Counted from the stretch's first letter, positions 1 to 8,706 are shown. The stretch is DNA of 40,782 bases from an uncultured Lentisphaeria bacterium (GCA_949298075.1 CASFVA010000040.1:1-40782); one strand, 5' to 3'. A program made the numbers and translations. The notes: a model not told the origin generated them from the letters alone.

Positions 1-2120
1 ACTACCGACGGGCAGATCAGCGCCTTGAAAATGAAATAATAGCACCAGCGTTCCGCCGGCCACGGGTCAATGGCATTCCAAAGCAGCATGCCGAGGAACA
101 TGATGACGAAGCCGTACACAAATGTGTAGCAGAACACCACCCAGGTAATGATCCGGTCGCCGCGGCTGTATTCCGGCGTGATTCCGATCAGTTTGCCATA
201 GACGTTCTTCCAGGTCCAGGGAGAAGAAATCTTCTTGGCGCCGTCAATGGCATATTTGCCGCGGTGAAGCATCTTATCGAGGTTGTAAGGCCGCCGGAAC
301 GTCAGCCAGGACACGAGGCAGTAGGCGGCAATACCGGTGACGATGGCTATGAAGTAAAACTCCTGGGAATTGATCGGACACTTGATCGCATCCATGTGCC
401 ATTCGACAAAGGGCCAGAATGGATAGGAGACTGTTTCCAGAAAATGACCGACCCCGACGGTCCACTGGTTGCGCTCCAGCCAGGGATAGATCATGTCGGC
501 CCAGTTGCGCTGGAAAAAGATGCCGGCCAGCGACACTCCGGAGCCGGTGATCAGCGCGGCAAACGCTCCCGCCGTGGTTCCGAACCGGCTGTACAGTCCG
601 AACAGGATGACCGGGCCGGCTCCGCCGAGCCAGATGGACGACGTAATGACGACAAACAAATTGATGTAGTCCAGCTGGGCCATGAACAGGGAACCGCAGA
701 AAAAGAACACCGCCACGGCAACACAGCAGAGCCGGATCAGCCACAGGTGCTGCAGTGGCGTCAACGGGCGCTTCAGCAACGGCAGAATGATGTCCTGGGC
801 GATGGTCATGGAGCTGTTGAAAATCCGGCTGTCATCTGTTGAGAGCATCAGCATCAGCATCAGCAGGCAGAAGATGGCCAGCAGAGCCGGGGGAAGTATG
901 TGCCGCATGGTGATCGGCAGCATCATCTGATTGTAGAGAGTGCGGAATTCCTGTGTCATCACCGGGCCGTTTTCGGCCACGGACAACTCTTCTGCGGCTG
1001 TATTGACATAGGTGCTGTCCAGGTTGTTGTGTATCGACAACGGCGGATCTATGCCGATCTGGTGACGCTGTACCGGTATCGCCGCCAATGCTGAGGTGAG
1101 AGCACTGCGCAGTCCGGTGTCGGTTACCACCTCTTCGGCGACCCGGAACGAAAGTTCCTTGCGGATGTTGTCGGCAGTTTCAGCAAAATCCTTATGATTA
1201 AGTGCCGTGATGATTCCCATGGCCAGCATGGCGTTCATAATGAAGGAAAAGCCGCTGCGGATGTTGCCGAAAACTCCGGCCATTTTCTGTTCATGGGGAG
1301 TGCGTGCGGCGCCGGAGGTTCCGGTTCCGAGGGTACTGCCCCGGTTGAGAATCCGGGTGACAATAGTGACAAACAGCGCAAAAATGTTGAAATCGCGCAG
1401 CTCCTGCACGTCAAACGGATTGAAATAACTCTCGCCCGGCGCCCGGTCGAGCATAGTGGGGGCGATCTGGTCAAACCAGGAAAAATGGGTGAGTAAGAAT
1501 ACGGTGAAAATGACGAAAATCGGATAACTCATCAGCCCCTGCAGACAGTCGGTCACCAACAGCGCCAGCTGGCCGCCGACCATAATTACGGTGAGAGCCA
1601 GCAGGAGTACGAACACCATCAGGACTACAAATGAAGATATTTCGTAACCAAAGGCTTCCACTTTGTGGGGGATTCCGAGCAGGTAAATGAAAAAACGGGC
1701 GGCCACCGCCGGTCCGATCATGTTGGCAAGCATGTCGGCCACAGTTTTGAGGGTTGAAGCGAAAATACGCAACGGCCGGTTGTAGCGCATCTCCAGAAAC
1801 TGCCCGAGGCTCATGGCCTTGGTCTCCCGGAAACGGTAGACGCAGTAACCGGTAAAGCTCATGATGATACTGGTCGGCAGAATCAGACTTTCCCAGAACA
1901 CAATGCCGTAACCGCTCTGATAGCGGGCTTCAATGGCCGCAACCAAGGTGATGACGCCGAGACCGGCTTCCAAATCGGCAACACAGATCACATAACGTCC
2001 GGCAACTCGGCCCGCCACGAGAAAGTCAGCTACGCCGCGGATGTATTTTCTGGTGTACAGCGCCATTGCGATCACGCAGATGAATGGCACGATCACGATC
2101 AGCCAGCCGGTCAGATCCAT
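1..2120 (-). CDS. Sodium:solute symporter (SSF family), C-terminus cut by window edge
   Basis: This frame stays open from ATG at 2120 to the window edge, giving at least 706 residues. The start is supported by a GGGGA Shine-Dalgarno about 5 nt upstream. The protein opens with a membrane segment (MDLTGWLIVIVPFICVIAM) and then the motif YTRKYIRGVADFLVAGR, typical of SSF transporters before TM2. It is rich in further hydrophobic segments, for example FVVLMVFVLLLALTVIMVGG and LLAILCLLMLMLML. SSF proteins are inner-membrane Na+-coupled importers of sugars, organic acids or amino acids. The substrate cannot be read here; the carbohydrate-rich surroundings make a sugar or uronate plausible (inference). 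At more than 700 residues it is longer than the usual 500-600, with a soluble-looking insert around residues 340-390. It is divergent from the MarR gene and sits alone on this side of the window. Confidence 0.88.
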   Translation of the reverse strand, partial: MDLTGWLIVIVPFICVIAMALYTRKYIRGVADFLVAGRVAGRYVICVADLEAGLGVITLVAAIEARYQSGYGIVFWESLILPTSIIMSFTGYCVYRFRETKAMSLGQFLEMRYNRPLRIFASTLKTVADMLANMIGPAVAARFFIYLLGIPHKVEAFGYEISSFVVLMVFVLLLALTVIMVGGQLALLVTDCLQGLMSYPIFVIFTVFLLTHFSWFDQIAPTMLDRAPGESYFNPFDVQELRDFNIFALFVTIVTRILNRGSTLGTGTSGAARTPHEQKMAGVFGNIRSGFSFIMNAMLAMGIITALNHKDFAETADNIRKELSFRVAEEVVTDTGLRSALTSALAAIPVQRHQIGIDPPLSIHNNLDSTYVNTAAEELSVAENGPVMTQEFRTLYNQMMLPITMRHILPPALLAIFCLLMLMLMLSTDDSRIFNSSMTIAQDIILPLLKRPLTPLQHLWLIRLCCVAVAVFFFCGSLFMAQLDYINLFVVITSSIWLGGAGPVILFGLYSRFGTTAGAFAALITGSGVSLAGIFFQRNWADMIYPWLERNQWTVGVGHFLETVSYPFWPFVEWHMDAIKCPINSQEFYFIAIVTGIAAYCLVSWLTFRRPYNLDKMLHRGKYAIDGAKKISSPWTWKNVYGKLIGITPEYSRGDRIITWVVFCYTFVYGFVIMFLGMLLWNAIDPWPAERWCYYFIFKALICPSV

Positions 2121-2208
2121 CTTGTCCCCTTTCTGTAAAAATATTGTTCAGTTGCCTCATGGCGAAGGCACAATGTATGGTAAAACTGATGCAACATATT
2201 AGAATTGT

Positions 2209-2221
2209 CGATGTTACATCG
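2209..2221. promoter_or_regulatory. 13-bp palindrome in the symporter/marR intergenic region
   Basis: CGATGTTACATCG is a perfect odd-centred palindrome about 90 bp upstream of the symporter start. A related half-site, GATGCAACAT, lies nearby at about 2188-2197. It could be an operator for the symporter gene. No matching regulator can be named, and no convincing -35/-10 pair was found for the symporter. The rest of the 2121-2410 gap is AT-rich with no coding signal. Confidence 0.3.
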
Positions 2222-2410
2222 CTGTGTCCGCTTGGAAAGCAGCACTCTGATGAATAAAATACATATCTATGCCAAATGTTTAAATATAACCTTGTCGTTT
2301 TCAGATGTCAACCGGCGGCAGTCGAAAAATTGAGCTTTTTTTTCGCCATGATGAATGCGGTCGTTTTTCAGCGGATCAAAAATGATTTGTCGTTTTTTCC
2401 GTAAAAAATG

Positions 2411-2439
2411 TTGAATTCTTCGGAACCAGGGTGTATAGT
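2411..2439 (+). promoter_or_regulatory. Promoter of the marR-RND operon
   Basis: A -35 box TTGAAT (2411-2416) and a -10 box TATAGT (2434-2439) are separated by 17 bp, a good sigma70 match. Transcription would begin near 2446, inside the palindrome that follows. Confidence 0.65.
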
Positions 2440-2459
2440 ATTGTTCGTGTTCTAACAAT
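2440..2459. promoter_or_regulatory. Probable MarR operator (inverted repeat) over the transcription start
   Basis: ATTGTT (2440-2445) and AACAAT (2454-2459) form a perfect inverted repeat with an 8-bp centre. It begins directly after the -10 box and covers the expected transcription start. MarR proteins commonly bind such roughly 20-bp palindromes and repress their own operon, so this is the expected place and shape for the autoregulatory site. Confidence 0.6.
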
Positions 2460-2471
2460 ATATTATTGGCA

Positions 2472-2918
2472 ATGGCAGCGGCTATGAATCCAAATGGACA
2501 TATATTGGGCGTGGTCAATACGCTTTCCAAAAAGCTGAGACGGTTTTGTGATCAGAGCTTGGCGGAAATGGGTTTGACCGGCACTCAGGGCAGGGTGCTG
2601 TGCTATATTTTTCTGGCTTCGCAGTGGCAGGATGTTTACCAGCGCAATATTGAAGAAATTTTTGAAATTCGCCGATCTACGGCGACCGGCATTTTGAAAC
2701 TGTTGGAGCGGGATGGCTACATCAACCGGATCAGCGTGGTTGCTGACGCCAGGCTCAAAAAAATTATCTTGACGGGCAAAAGCGCTGCGCTTCAGTCCAT
2801 GGTTGTCCAGGAGGTGGATCGCATTGATGCTCTGATCCGCAGAGGTTTGAGTGATGAGGAGATCGCCACCTACATTCATTTGACCGAACGTATTTGTGAA
2901 AATCTGCCGGTGGAGTGA
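2472..2918 (+). CDS. MarR-family transcriptional regulator
   Basis: A winged-helix repressor of about 148 residues, the usual MarR length. The recognition helix lies around EIFEIRRSTATGILKLLERD, followed by the wing with the D-x-R pattern (ADARLKKIILT). Both are hallmarks of MarR, which acts as a dimer that releases DNA on binding phenolic or drug-like ligands. The start is uncertain: TTG 2466, ATG 2472 and ATG 2484 are in frame and none has a clear Shine-Dalgarno. ATG 2472 lies about 26 nt after the predicted transcription start; 2484 would give a protein starting MNPNGHI. The gene is followed after 117 bp by the RND adaptor on the same strand, so it most likely controls the pump as well as itself (inference from order and operator). 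Confidence 0.85.
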   Translation: MAAAMNPNGHILGVVNTLSKKLRRFCDQSLAEMGLTGTQGRVLCYIFLASQWQDVYQRNIEEIFEIRRSTATGILKLLERDGYINRISVVADARLKKIILTGKSAALQSMVVQEVDRIDALIRRGLSDEEIATYIHLTERICENLPVE

Positions 2919-3035
2919 CCGGTTGCTCAGAAAAGGAAGGAGGATTGTTTTCGAGGGTTTGAAGTTGTTGAAATTGTTAGGTCTCTATCATTTAACGGAA
3001 TGGTACATAACATATAGTCAGGATGGAGTTGATTT

Positions 3036-4136
3036 ATGAAACGGTATGAAATAATGTTGATGGCCGGCCTCTGCACCGCCGGCGCATTGTATTGCCAGGC
3101 CGCCAAACCGGCGGCGGAACCGACGGTGCGGGTTGAAGAAGTGACGATGATTACCAACGGTGAACCGAAAACCTACGTCGGTACAATTGACGCCGAGGAT
3201 ACGGTCGACCTGGTTGCCCGGGTGGCCGGAACGCTGGAAAAAGCCGCGTTCAAAGAAGGCAGCATGGTCAAGAAAGGGGATCTGTTGTTTGAAATCGAGG
3301 ATACGGTGTACGAGGCGGCGGTGCGCTCGGCCAAATCGGTTCTCTCTCAGATGGAGGCCGAATACGTTTACGCCAAAAAGGAGTTTGAACGCTACAAGAC
3401 GCTGTTGGAGAGCAATGCGGCGGCGCAGACAACTTATGACAATTCATTGCGTTCTCTGAAATATTATGAAGCCAAGTTGGAAGAAGCCAAAGCGGCATTG
3501 ATTCTCGCAGAAAACGACCTTTCCTACACGAAGATTTATTCGCCGCTCAACGGCATGATCGGCCGGAATATTTACAGTGAGGGCAACTATATTACCACTG
3601 AAAAGGGGACTCTTGCCACGATCGTTCGTTATGACCCCATCAAAATTCGCTTTTCCATGAGTGAGGCGGATTTTTTCCGGTACTTTGAAAGCCTCGGAAA
3701 TCTCAAGGCGAGTTTGGAAATTTTCCGGGCGGATGGCAAAAAATTTGAAAATCCGGCCAAGCTCGACTTTATTGACAACCGGGTTGATTCCGAGACCGGC
3801 ACTCTGATGATTCAGCTCAGCGCACCCAATCCGAAAATGACTTTGATTCCGGGTGGTTACGTCACGGTTAAGTTTTCAGAAAAATTTGAAAAACCGATAC
3901 CATCAATCAATGTGGCCGCTCTGATGACTGACGGCAAGGAGCATTTTGTCTATGTTGTCAACAAGGACAATGTGGTGGAAAAACGCAAGATTGAAGCCGG
4001 CAGTCAGGTATACGACCGACAGGCTGTTCTCTCGGGGCTTTCCGCTGGCGAGAGGGTGATTGTGGGCGGCTTGCACAAGGCCACCCCGGGGGCCAGGGTT
4101 AAGCCCATCAGTTTTGCCGAGGTCGCCAATAAATAA
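3036..4136 (+). CDS. RND efflux periplasmic adaptor (membrane fusion protein)
   Basis: A 366-residue protein of the MexA/AcrA type, which links an inner-membrane RND pump to an outer-membrane channel. An N-terminal signal segment (MKRYEIMLMAGLCTAGALY) precedes likely cleavage after CQA. No good lipobox is present, because the residue before Cys is Tyr, so it is probably soluble or loosely anchored. The first lipoyl half-motif is at VARVAGTLEKAAFKEGSMVK and the second follows at YSPLNGMIGRNIYSEGNYI. Between them is an alpha-helical hairpin rich in Ala, Glu and Lys (about residues 85-165). The beta-barrel and membrane-proximal domains follow (FIDNRVDSETGTLMIQLSA). A GGATGGAG Shine-Dalgarno lies 7 nt before ATG. 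The pump gene begins 11 nt after the stop codon. Confidence 0.92.
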   Translation: MKRYEIMLMAGLCTAGALYCQAAKPAAEPTVRVEEVTMITNGEPKTYVGTIDAEDTVDLVARVAGTLEKAAFKEGSMVKKGDLLFEIEDTVYEAAVRSAKSVLSQMEAEYVYAKKEFERYKTLLESNAAAQTTYDNSLRSLKYYEAKLEEAKAALILAENDLSYTKIYSPLNGMIGRNIYSEGNYITTEKGTLATIVRYDPIKIRFSMSEADFFRYFESLGNLKASLEIFRADGKKFENPAKLDFIDNRVDSETGTLMIQLSAPNPKMTLIPGGYVTVKFSEKFEKPIPSINVAALMTDGKEHFVYVVNKDNVVEKRKIEAGSQVYDRQAVLSGLSAGERVIVGGLHKATPGARVKPISFAEVANK

Positions 4137-4147
4137 AGGGCATAACG

Positions 4148-7100
4148 ATGTTTTCAGCGATATTTATCCGACGGCCCAAGTTTGCGATCGTCATTTCTCT
4201 GTTTTTTGTACTTTCCGGATTGGTGTGCATGTTCAAGCTGCCGATTGCGGAATATCCCCAGGTGTCGCCTCCGACCATTGTGGTTGCCGCTTCTTATCCC
4301 GGAGCAAGCGCCCAGGTGATTGCGGATACGGTCGCGGCGCCGCTGGAATCCGAGGTCAACGGCATTGAGGACATGGTTTATTACTCGTCGACATCGGATA
4401 ATTCCGGCAATTATACATTGACTTTGACGTTTAAGTCGGATGCCGATGATGACATGGCTTATGTGAACGTCAACAATGCGGTCAAGCGTGCGGAACATTC
4501 ACTTCCGACCGAGGTCGTCAGCAACGGAGTGACCGTCTATAAGCGCTCCAGTGACATTCTCGGTATGGTGACGGTGACCAGCAGCAATCCCGAGCATACG
4601 CCGCTGTTTTTGAGCAACTATGTCGCCATCAACATGCGGGATGCCATTTCGCGTATTGACGGAGTCGGGCAGGCAGTGGTCTTTACCGACATGAGTTACA
4701 GTATGCGGATCTGGATGAACCCCAATAAGATGCGGGCGCTTGGTATCAGCAACAGCGACATTTCGCAGGCGGTGTCCAGTCAGAATGTCCAGGCCGCGAC
4801 CGGTTCGGTCGGAACCGAGTCAGCCAGCAATTTTATGCAGTTCAAAATCGACACCAAAGGCCGTCTGCAGGATCCGGCGGAGTTTGAGAATATCATCATC
4901 AAAACCGGCAGCGACGGCCGGATTGTCCGGTTGCGTGATGTGGCCTGGGTTGAACTCGGTTCTGAAAGTTACAGCGGGATTGCTCATTTTGATGACCGCC
5001 CGACCGTTCCGCTGGCCATTTTCAAGCTCAATGACGCCAATGCGCTGGAGGTGTTGTCCGAGGTTAAGAAGGTGCTGGGCGAGCTGGAGAGAAATTTCCC
5101 GGAGGGCATGGAGTGGACGCTCGGTTACGACTCCACCAAATTTGTGCGGGTGACGATGCAGGAAATTGTCATGACACTGCTCATGACGTTTGTGTTGGTG
5201 GTGGCGATCACCTGGTTGTTCCTGCAGGACTGGCGGGCTACGATTATTCCGTCGGTGACGATCCCGGTATCACTGATCGGGACGTTTATTTTCCTGTATG
5301 CTTTTAATATGAGCATCAACACCTTGACGATGTTTGCCATGATTTTGGTGATTGGTTCGGTGGTTGATGATGCCATCTGCGTGACCGAAAGTTGCGTCCG
5401 GATGATCCAGGAGGAGCATTTGTCACCGTTTGACGCTGCGGTGAAAACCATGGAACAGCTTACCGGCGCATTGATTGCCACCACGCTGGTGGTGGTGGCG
5501 GTTTACGCTCCGATTGCCTTTTACGGCGGCATGGTCGGTCAGATTTACACGCAGTTTGCCGTGACCATGTGTATTGCGTTGTGCCTGTCGACGGTTAACG
5601 CCATGACTCTGTCGCCGGCGCTCTGCGCCATGGTGCTGCGCCCGCAGAGCGAGCCCCGCGGCCTCTACCGCTGGTTCAATATCGGCCTGAATTGGACTCG
5701 GAACGGTTACCTGGCTTTTGCCCGGATGCTGGTGCGCCGCGGATTGCTGACTGCGCTATTGTTCATTCCGGTTTTGGCGGCCAATTATTTTGTATTCAAA
5801 AATCTTCCCGGTGCTTTTCTGCCCGAGGAGGATAAGGGAGCCTTGTTCTGTGACGTGATTCTGCCGCCGGGAGCGTCGCTGCCGCGGACGGAGGCGGCGT
5901 TAAATGAAGTTATGGAGATTGCCAAGCAGCTTCCCGGAGTGGATCATGTTATTTCCGTTCCCGGACGCAGCATGACTGCCGGTATTGGCGAAAATCTGGG
6001 ATTGGCCATTGTCACCCTCAAAGATTGGGGTGAACGCCATGAACCCGACATGCAGATCAAAGCGCTTCAGAGTGAAATCACCCGCCGCTGTGCCGTGCTG
6101 CCGGATGCTCAGGTGACGGTATTTGCGCCGCCGGCGATTCCCGGACTCGGTGCCACCGGGGGAGTCACTTTCGCATTTCAGGCGACAGGAGACCAAACAT
6201 CTCTTGAGCTTTCGCAGGCTACTCAGAACCTGTTGGGAAAAATTATGCAGACTGGGAAAGCAATTTATGCTTTCACCTCATTTGATGCAAATACTCCCAT
6301 GCTGCATTTGGACATTGACCGCGACAAAGCCGAAGCAATGAAAGTATCCATCAGTTCGATTTTTTCAACTTTGCAAGGTCAATTGGGTTCCATCTACATC
6401 AACGACTTCAACAAATACGGCAAGACCTACAAGGTCAAGATGCAGTCGTCCGAGGATTTCCGGCGCAATCTCAACGTGATCAATCAGCTGTATGTTCCGA
6501 GTTCGGCCGGTGTGATGGTGCCGCTTGATGCAATTGCCACCATTCGGTGGACACTTGGTCCCCGTCAGACGGAGCGGTTCAACATGTTTCCCGCTGCCAA
6601 CGTCAACACGCAGGGGGTGGAGTTTTTCAGCTCCGGCGAGCTGATGAATCTGGTTCAGAGTATTGTTGACAACGAATTTTCCAAAGATTATCGGATCAGC
6701 TGGACCGACATGAGTTACCAGGAGAGCCAGAACGAGGGCATGATTATTTTCCTGCTGATGCTTGCCCTGACTTTTGCGTACCTGTTTCTGGTGGCTCAGT
6801 ATGAAAGCTGGACCATGCCGATATCCGTAATTTTATCGGCTGGCACTGCGACTTTGGGCGGCCTGTTGGCGCTGCTTGTGTTTAATATGAGCCTGGATAT
6901 TTACTGCCAGCTTGGGTTGCTCATGCTGATCGGATTGACTGCCAAGAGCGCGATTCTGATGGTGGAGTATTCCAAGCAGGAACGTGATAACGGCACATCG
7001 ATTCCCGAGGCGGCATTGAACGGCATGCGCTTGCGGTTCAGGTCGGTTATGATGACAGCGCTGTCGTTTGTGATCGGTGTGTTTCCGATGGTCTTTGCAT

Positions 7101-7285
7101 CGGGGGCCGGAGCGGGCAGTCGGCGGGCGATTGGCATTACCACGTTCTGGGGGATGCTGGTGGCGACGATTGTCGGAATGATGTTCATTCCTGGCTTGTA
7201 TGCTTTGTTCCAGCGGATTGCCGAAGGGACTCTGCGCCTTTGCGGACTCAAAAAAACGCCGGCGACTGATAATAAACAGCAATAA
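4148..7285 (+). CDS. RND multidrug efflux pump, HAE1 family (AcrB-like)
   Basis: A full-length 1045-residue inner-membrane proton/drug antiporter. The TM4 proton-relay pair falls at Asp407-Asp408 (VVDDAICVTE), the same numbers as in AcrB, and the TM10 lysine is Lys933 (LTAKSAILMVEYS, AcrB Lys940). Two repeats of a TM helix plus a large periplasmic porter domain are visible, with 12 expected TM helices. The trimer would take substrate from periplasm or membrane and pass it through the upstream adaptor to a TolC-like channel. The residues after DD (AICVTES) differ from the more common AIVVVEN. No outer-membrane factor follows; the operon ends in a strong hairpin terminator. The exported compounds cannot be told from sequence. 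Confidence 0.95.
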   Translation: MFSAIFIRRPKFAIVISLFFVLSGLVCMFKLPIAEYPQVSPPTIVVAASYPGASAQVIADTVAAPLESEVNGIEDMVYYSSTSDNSGNYTLTLTFKSDADDDMAYVNVNNAVKRAEHSLPTEVVSNGVTVYKRSSDILGMVTVTSSNPEHTPLFLSNYVAINMRDAISRIDGVGQAVVFTDMSYSMRIWMNPNKMRALGISNSDISQAVSSQNVQAATGSVGTESASNFMQFKIDTKGRLQDPAEFENIIIKTGSDGRIVRLRDVAWVELGSESYSGIAHFDDRPTVPLAIFKLNDANALEVLSEVKKVLGELERNFPEGMEWTLGYDSTKFVRVTMQEIVMTLLMTFVLVVAITWLFLQDWRATIIPSVTIPVSLIGTFIFLYAFNMSINTLTMFAMILVIGSVVDDAICVTESCVRMIQEEHLSPFDAAVKTMEQLTGALIATTLVVVAVYAPIAFYGGMVGQIYTQFAVTMCIALCLSTVNAMTLSPALCAMVLRPQSEPRGLYRWFNIGLNWTRNGYLAFARMLVRRGLLTALLFIPVLAANYFVFKNLPGAFLPEEDKGALFCDVILPPGASLPRTEAALNEVMEIAKQLPGVDHVISVPGRSMTAGIGENLGLAIVTLKDWGERHEPDMQIKALQSEITRRCAVLPDAQVTVFAPPAIPGLGATGGVTFAFQATGDQTSLELSQATQNLLGKIMQTGKAIYAFTSFDANTPMLHLDIDRDKAEAMKVSISSIFSTLQGQLGSIYINDFNKYGKTYKVKMQSSEDFRRNLNVINQLYVPSSAGVMVPLDAIATIRWTLGPRQTERFNMFPAANVNTQGVEFFSSGELMNLVQSIVDNEFSKDYRISWTDMSYQESQNEGMIIFLLMLALTFAYLFLVAQYESWTMPISVILSAGTATLGGLLALLVFNMSLDIYCQLGLLMLIGLTAKSAILMVEYSKQERDNGTSIPEAALNGMRLRFRSVMMTALSFVIGVFPMVFASGAGAGSRRAIGITTFWGMLVATIVGMMFIPGLYALFQRIAEGTLRLCGLKKTPATDNKQQ

Positions 7286-7355
7286 CAGCTTGTGGCGCTG
7301 GTCGGTACCGACATTAAGACGGCGGTTTGACTGGTGGCATCAGGATATGAAAATG

Positions 7356-7415
7356 CTCCCGGCATCCGGATTTGCGTAGGGGCGATTACGCAGAGTTTGG
7401 GTGCCGGGAGTTTTT
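7356..7415 (+). terminator. Rho-independent terminator of the RND operon
   Basis: A 12-bp outer stem (7356-7367 with 7399-7410, one G-U pair) encloses an inner stem TGCGTA/TACGCA. It is followed at once by TTTTT (7411-7415) on the plus strand. Confidence 0.8.
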
Positions 7416-7432
7416 GTGGTTAAAAGCTGCAG

Positions 7433-7624
7433 TTATCCGGCGATTTTGCCAAATTTGAGGGTGTTGTCCTCGGTGTAGAGCCGATAGCCGTCAAAGACCG
7501 TGCCGGTGCCGGCCAGCGCCGCGCCGTTGAGTTCAAGCGCGATGCCATCCGCGGCTCCGTCAAGATAGACCGTCTTTGCGGGACGACTCCAGGCAGTTGA
7601 AGAGAGAATTGCTGTTGAAAACAA
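7433..7624 (-). pseudogene. Possible C-terminal gene relic overlapping the regulator end
   Basis: A short frame out of phase with the regulator gives protein-like sequence (KTVYLDGAADGIALELNGAA, then GTVFDGYRLYTEDNTLKFGK). It ends in TAA just before the RND terminator. It reads like the beta-rich tail of a larger exported protein rather than random sequence, but no upstream part remains and no family is recognised. It could equally be a chance ORF. Confidence 0.22.
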
Positions 7625-8633
7625 AGTTGGCCGGAACGATTTGCTTATGCACCGGGGTTGTTTCAGGAGAAATGATTCGGCGGATCAGCCAGTTCGCCGC
7701 CGCCTGGCCGGTTTCCAGCAGCGGCATGGAGATGTGCAGATGAATTTTCTCTGCCAGCGGCGATAATCGGTCAATGGAACAAAAACCGTAGATGAAAAGG
7801 TCTTTCCCCGGTTCCAGTCCGAGTTTCCGGCAGGCCAGCAGCACATATTCGAGCAGATTGTTGATCGCAATGAATATGATGCGAATTTTATTCTGACTGA
7901 TGAAATTGGCAATGTGATCCACCACTTCATAACTGTTGCGTTCGACGTCAAAATTAAGCGGAACCGCTCCGTATTTGGTACAGGCGCTGCGGCACCCGGC
8001 AATGCGGGAGAAGCTGGCGTAGATGCTCACCGAAAGACTGGAAACAATTCCAATTTGCAGCGGCCCCAGCCACCTGAGCATCAAGTCGGTGGCGCGTCGC
8101 GATTCCTCTTCATAATTGACGCTGTAATAGGCGATGTTGGGCAAATCTGACACCCGGTTTATAAATACCAGGGGCAGGGCCGAAGCGATCCGATTCAATT
8201 CCTCCGGCGTCCGGGAGGTCCGGGCATTTACGAGAATCAAGCCGTCGACCCGGCGGTCGGGATGGTCAAAGTAATCGTCGACCTCAACTATTTCCAGCCT
8301 GATATTGTTGAGGGAACAGACGTTCCTGACTCCCCGGGCAATATCGCTGGAGTAGAAATAATTCATCGGAGTGTCAGACAGTCCGATGCAGATTTCACGG
8401 CTGGTTGGAACCTCGTTGGGGTTGCGGACAAATGACCCGATACCTGGACGCCGGACGATGATGCCTTCTTTTTCCAGAATATCCATTCCGCGTCGGATCG
8501 ACACCCGGCTCAGCTGAAGTTGGGCACACAGTTCATTTTCCGAAGGTAGCTGACTGCCTGGCGCATAATCCCCGTCAGCAATTTTTCCTCTCAGATATTC
8601 GGCAATTTTCTGGGTTTTGCTGTTTTTGCGCAT
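7560..8633 (-). CDS. GntR/LacI hybrid transcriptional regulator
   Basis: A 357-residue regulator. Residues 1-70 form a GntR winged helix (KIADGDYAPGSQLPSENELC, then LSRVSIRRGMDILEKEGII and a wing ending GSFVRNP). Residues about 75-340 are a periplasmic-binding-protein-like sensor of the LacI type (VDGLILVNARTSRTPEEL; PLVFINRV). This architecture is that of AraR-type sugar-responsive repressors. The ATG has an AAGGA Shine-Dalgarno 7 nt upstream. The gene has a consensus promoter and an 18-bp perfect palindrome between promoter and start, which suggests autorepression. The likely targets are nearby carbohydrate genes, perhaps the lyase operon 0.3 kb away (inference). The ligand is unknown. Confidence 0.9.
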   Translation of the reverse strand: MRKNSKTQKIAEYLRGKIADGDYAPGSQLPSENELCAQLQLSRVSIRRGMDILEKEGIIVRRPGIGSFVRNPNEVPTSREICIGLSDTPMNYFYSSDIARGVRNVCSLNNIRLEIVEVDDYFDHPDRRVDGLILVNARTSRTPEELNRIASALPLVFINRVSDLPNIAYYSVNYEEESRRATDLMLRWLGPLQIGIVSSLSVSIYASFSRIAGCRSACTKYGAVPLNFDVERNSYEVVDHIANFISQNKIRIIFIAINNLLEYVLLACRKLGLEPGKDLFIYGFCSIDRLSPLAEKIHLHISMPLLETGQAAANWLIRRIISPETTPVHKQIVPANFVFNSNSLFNCLESSRKDGLS

Positions 8634-8650
8634 GAGAGAATCCTTGAATT

Positions 8651-8668
8651 AAAAATACATGTATTTTT
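8651..8668. promoter_or_regulatory. Perfect 18-bp palindrome, probable operator of the GntR/LacI regulator
   Basis: AAAAATACATGTATTTTT reads the same on both strands. It lies 17 bp upstream of the regulator's ATG and just downstream of the predicted transcription start near 8671. A second half-site ATGTAT follows at 8672-8677. Position and symmetry fit an autoregulatory operator. Confidence 0.6.
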
Positions 8669-8678
8669 TATATGTATT

Positions 8679-8706
8679 ATTATACTCTGTGAACCTGCGA
8701 TGTCAA
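8679..8706 (-). promoter_or_regulatory. Consensus sigma70 promoter of the GntR/LacI regulator
   Basis: On the minus strand, TTGACA (8701-8706) and TATAAT (8679-8684) are both exact consensus hexamers, separated by 16 bp. This is one of the strongest promoters in the window, as expected for a gene held down by its own repressor. Confidence 0.75.

Noticed and set aside
8651-8668. Insertion-sequence terminal repeat
   Set aside because: The palindrome has no partner copy, no target duplication and no transposase nearby; an operator explains it better.
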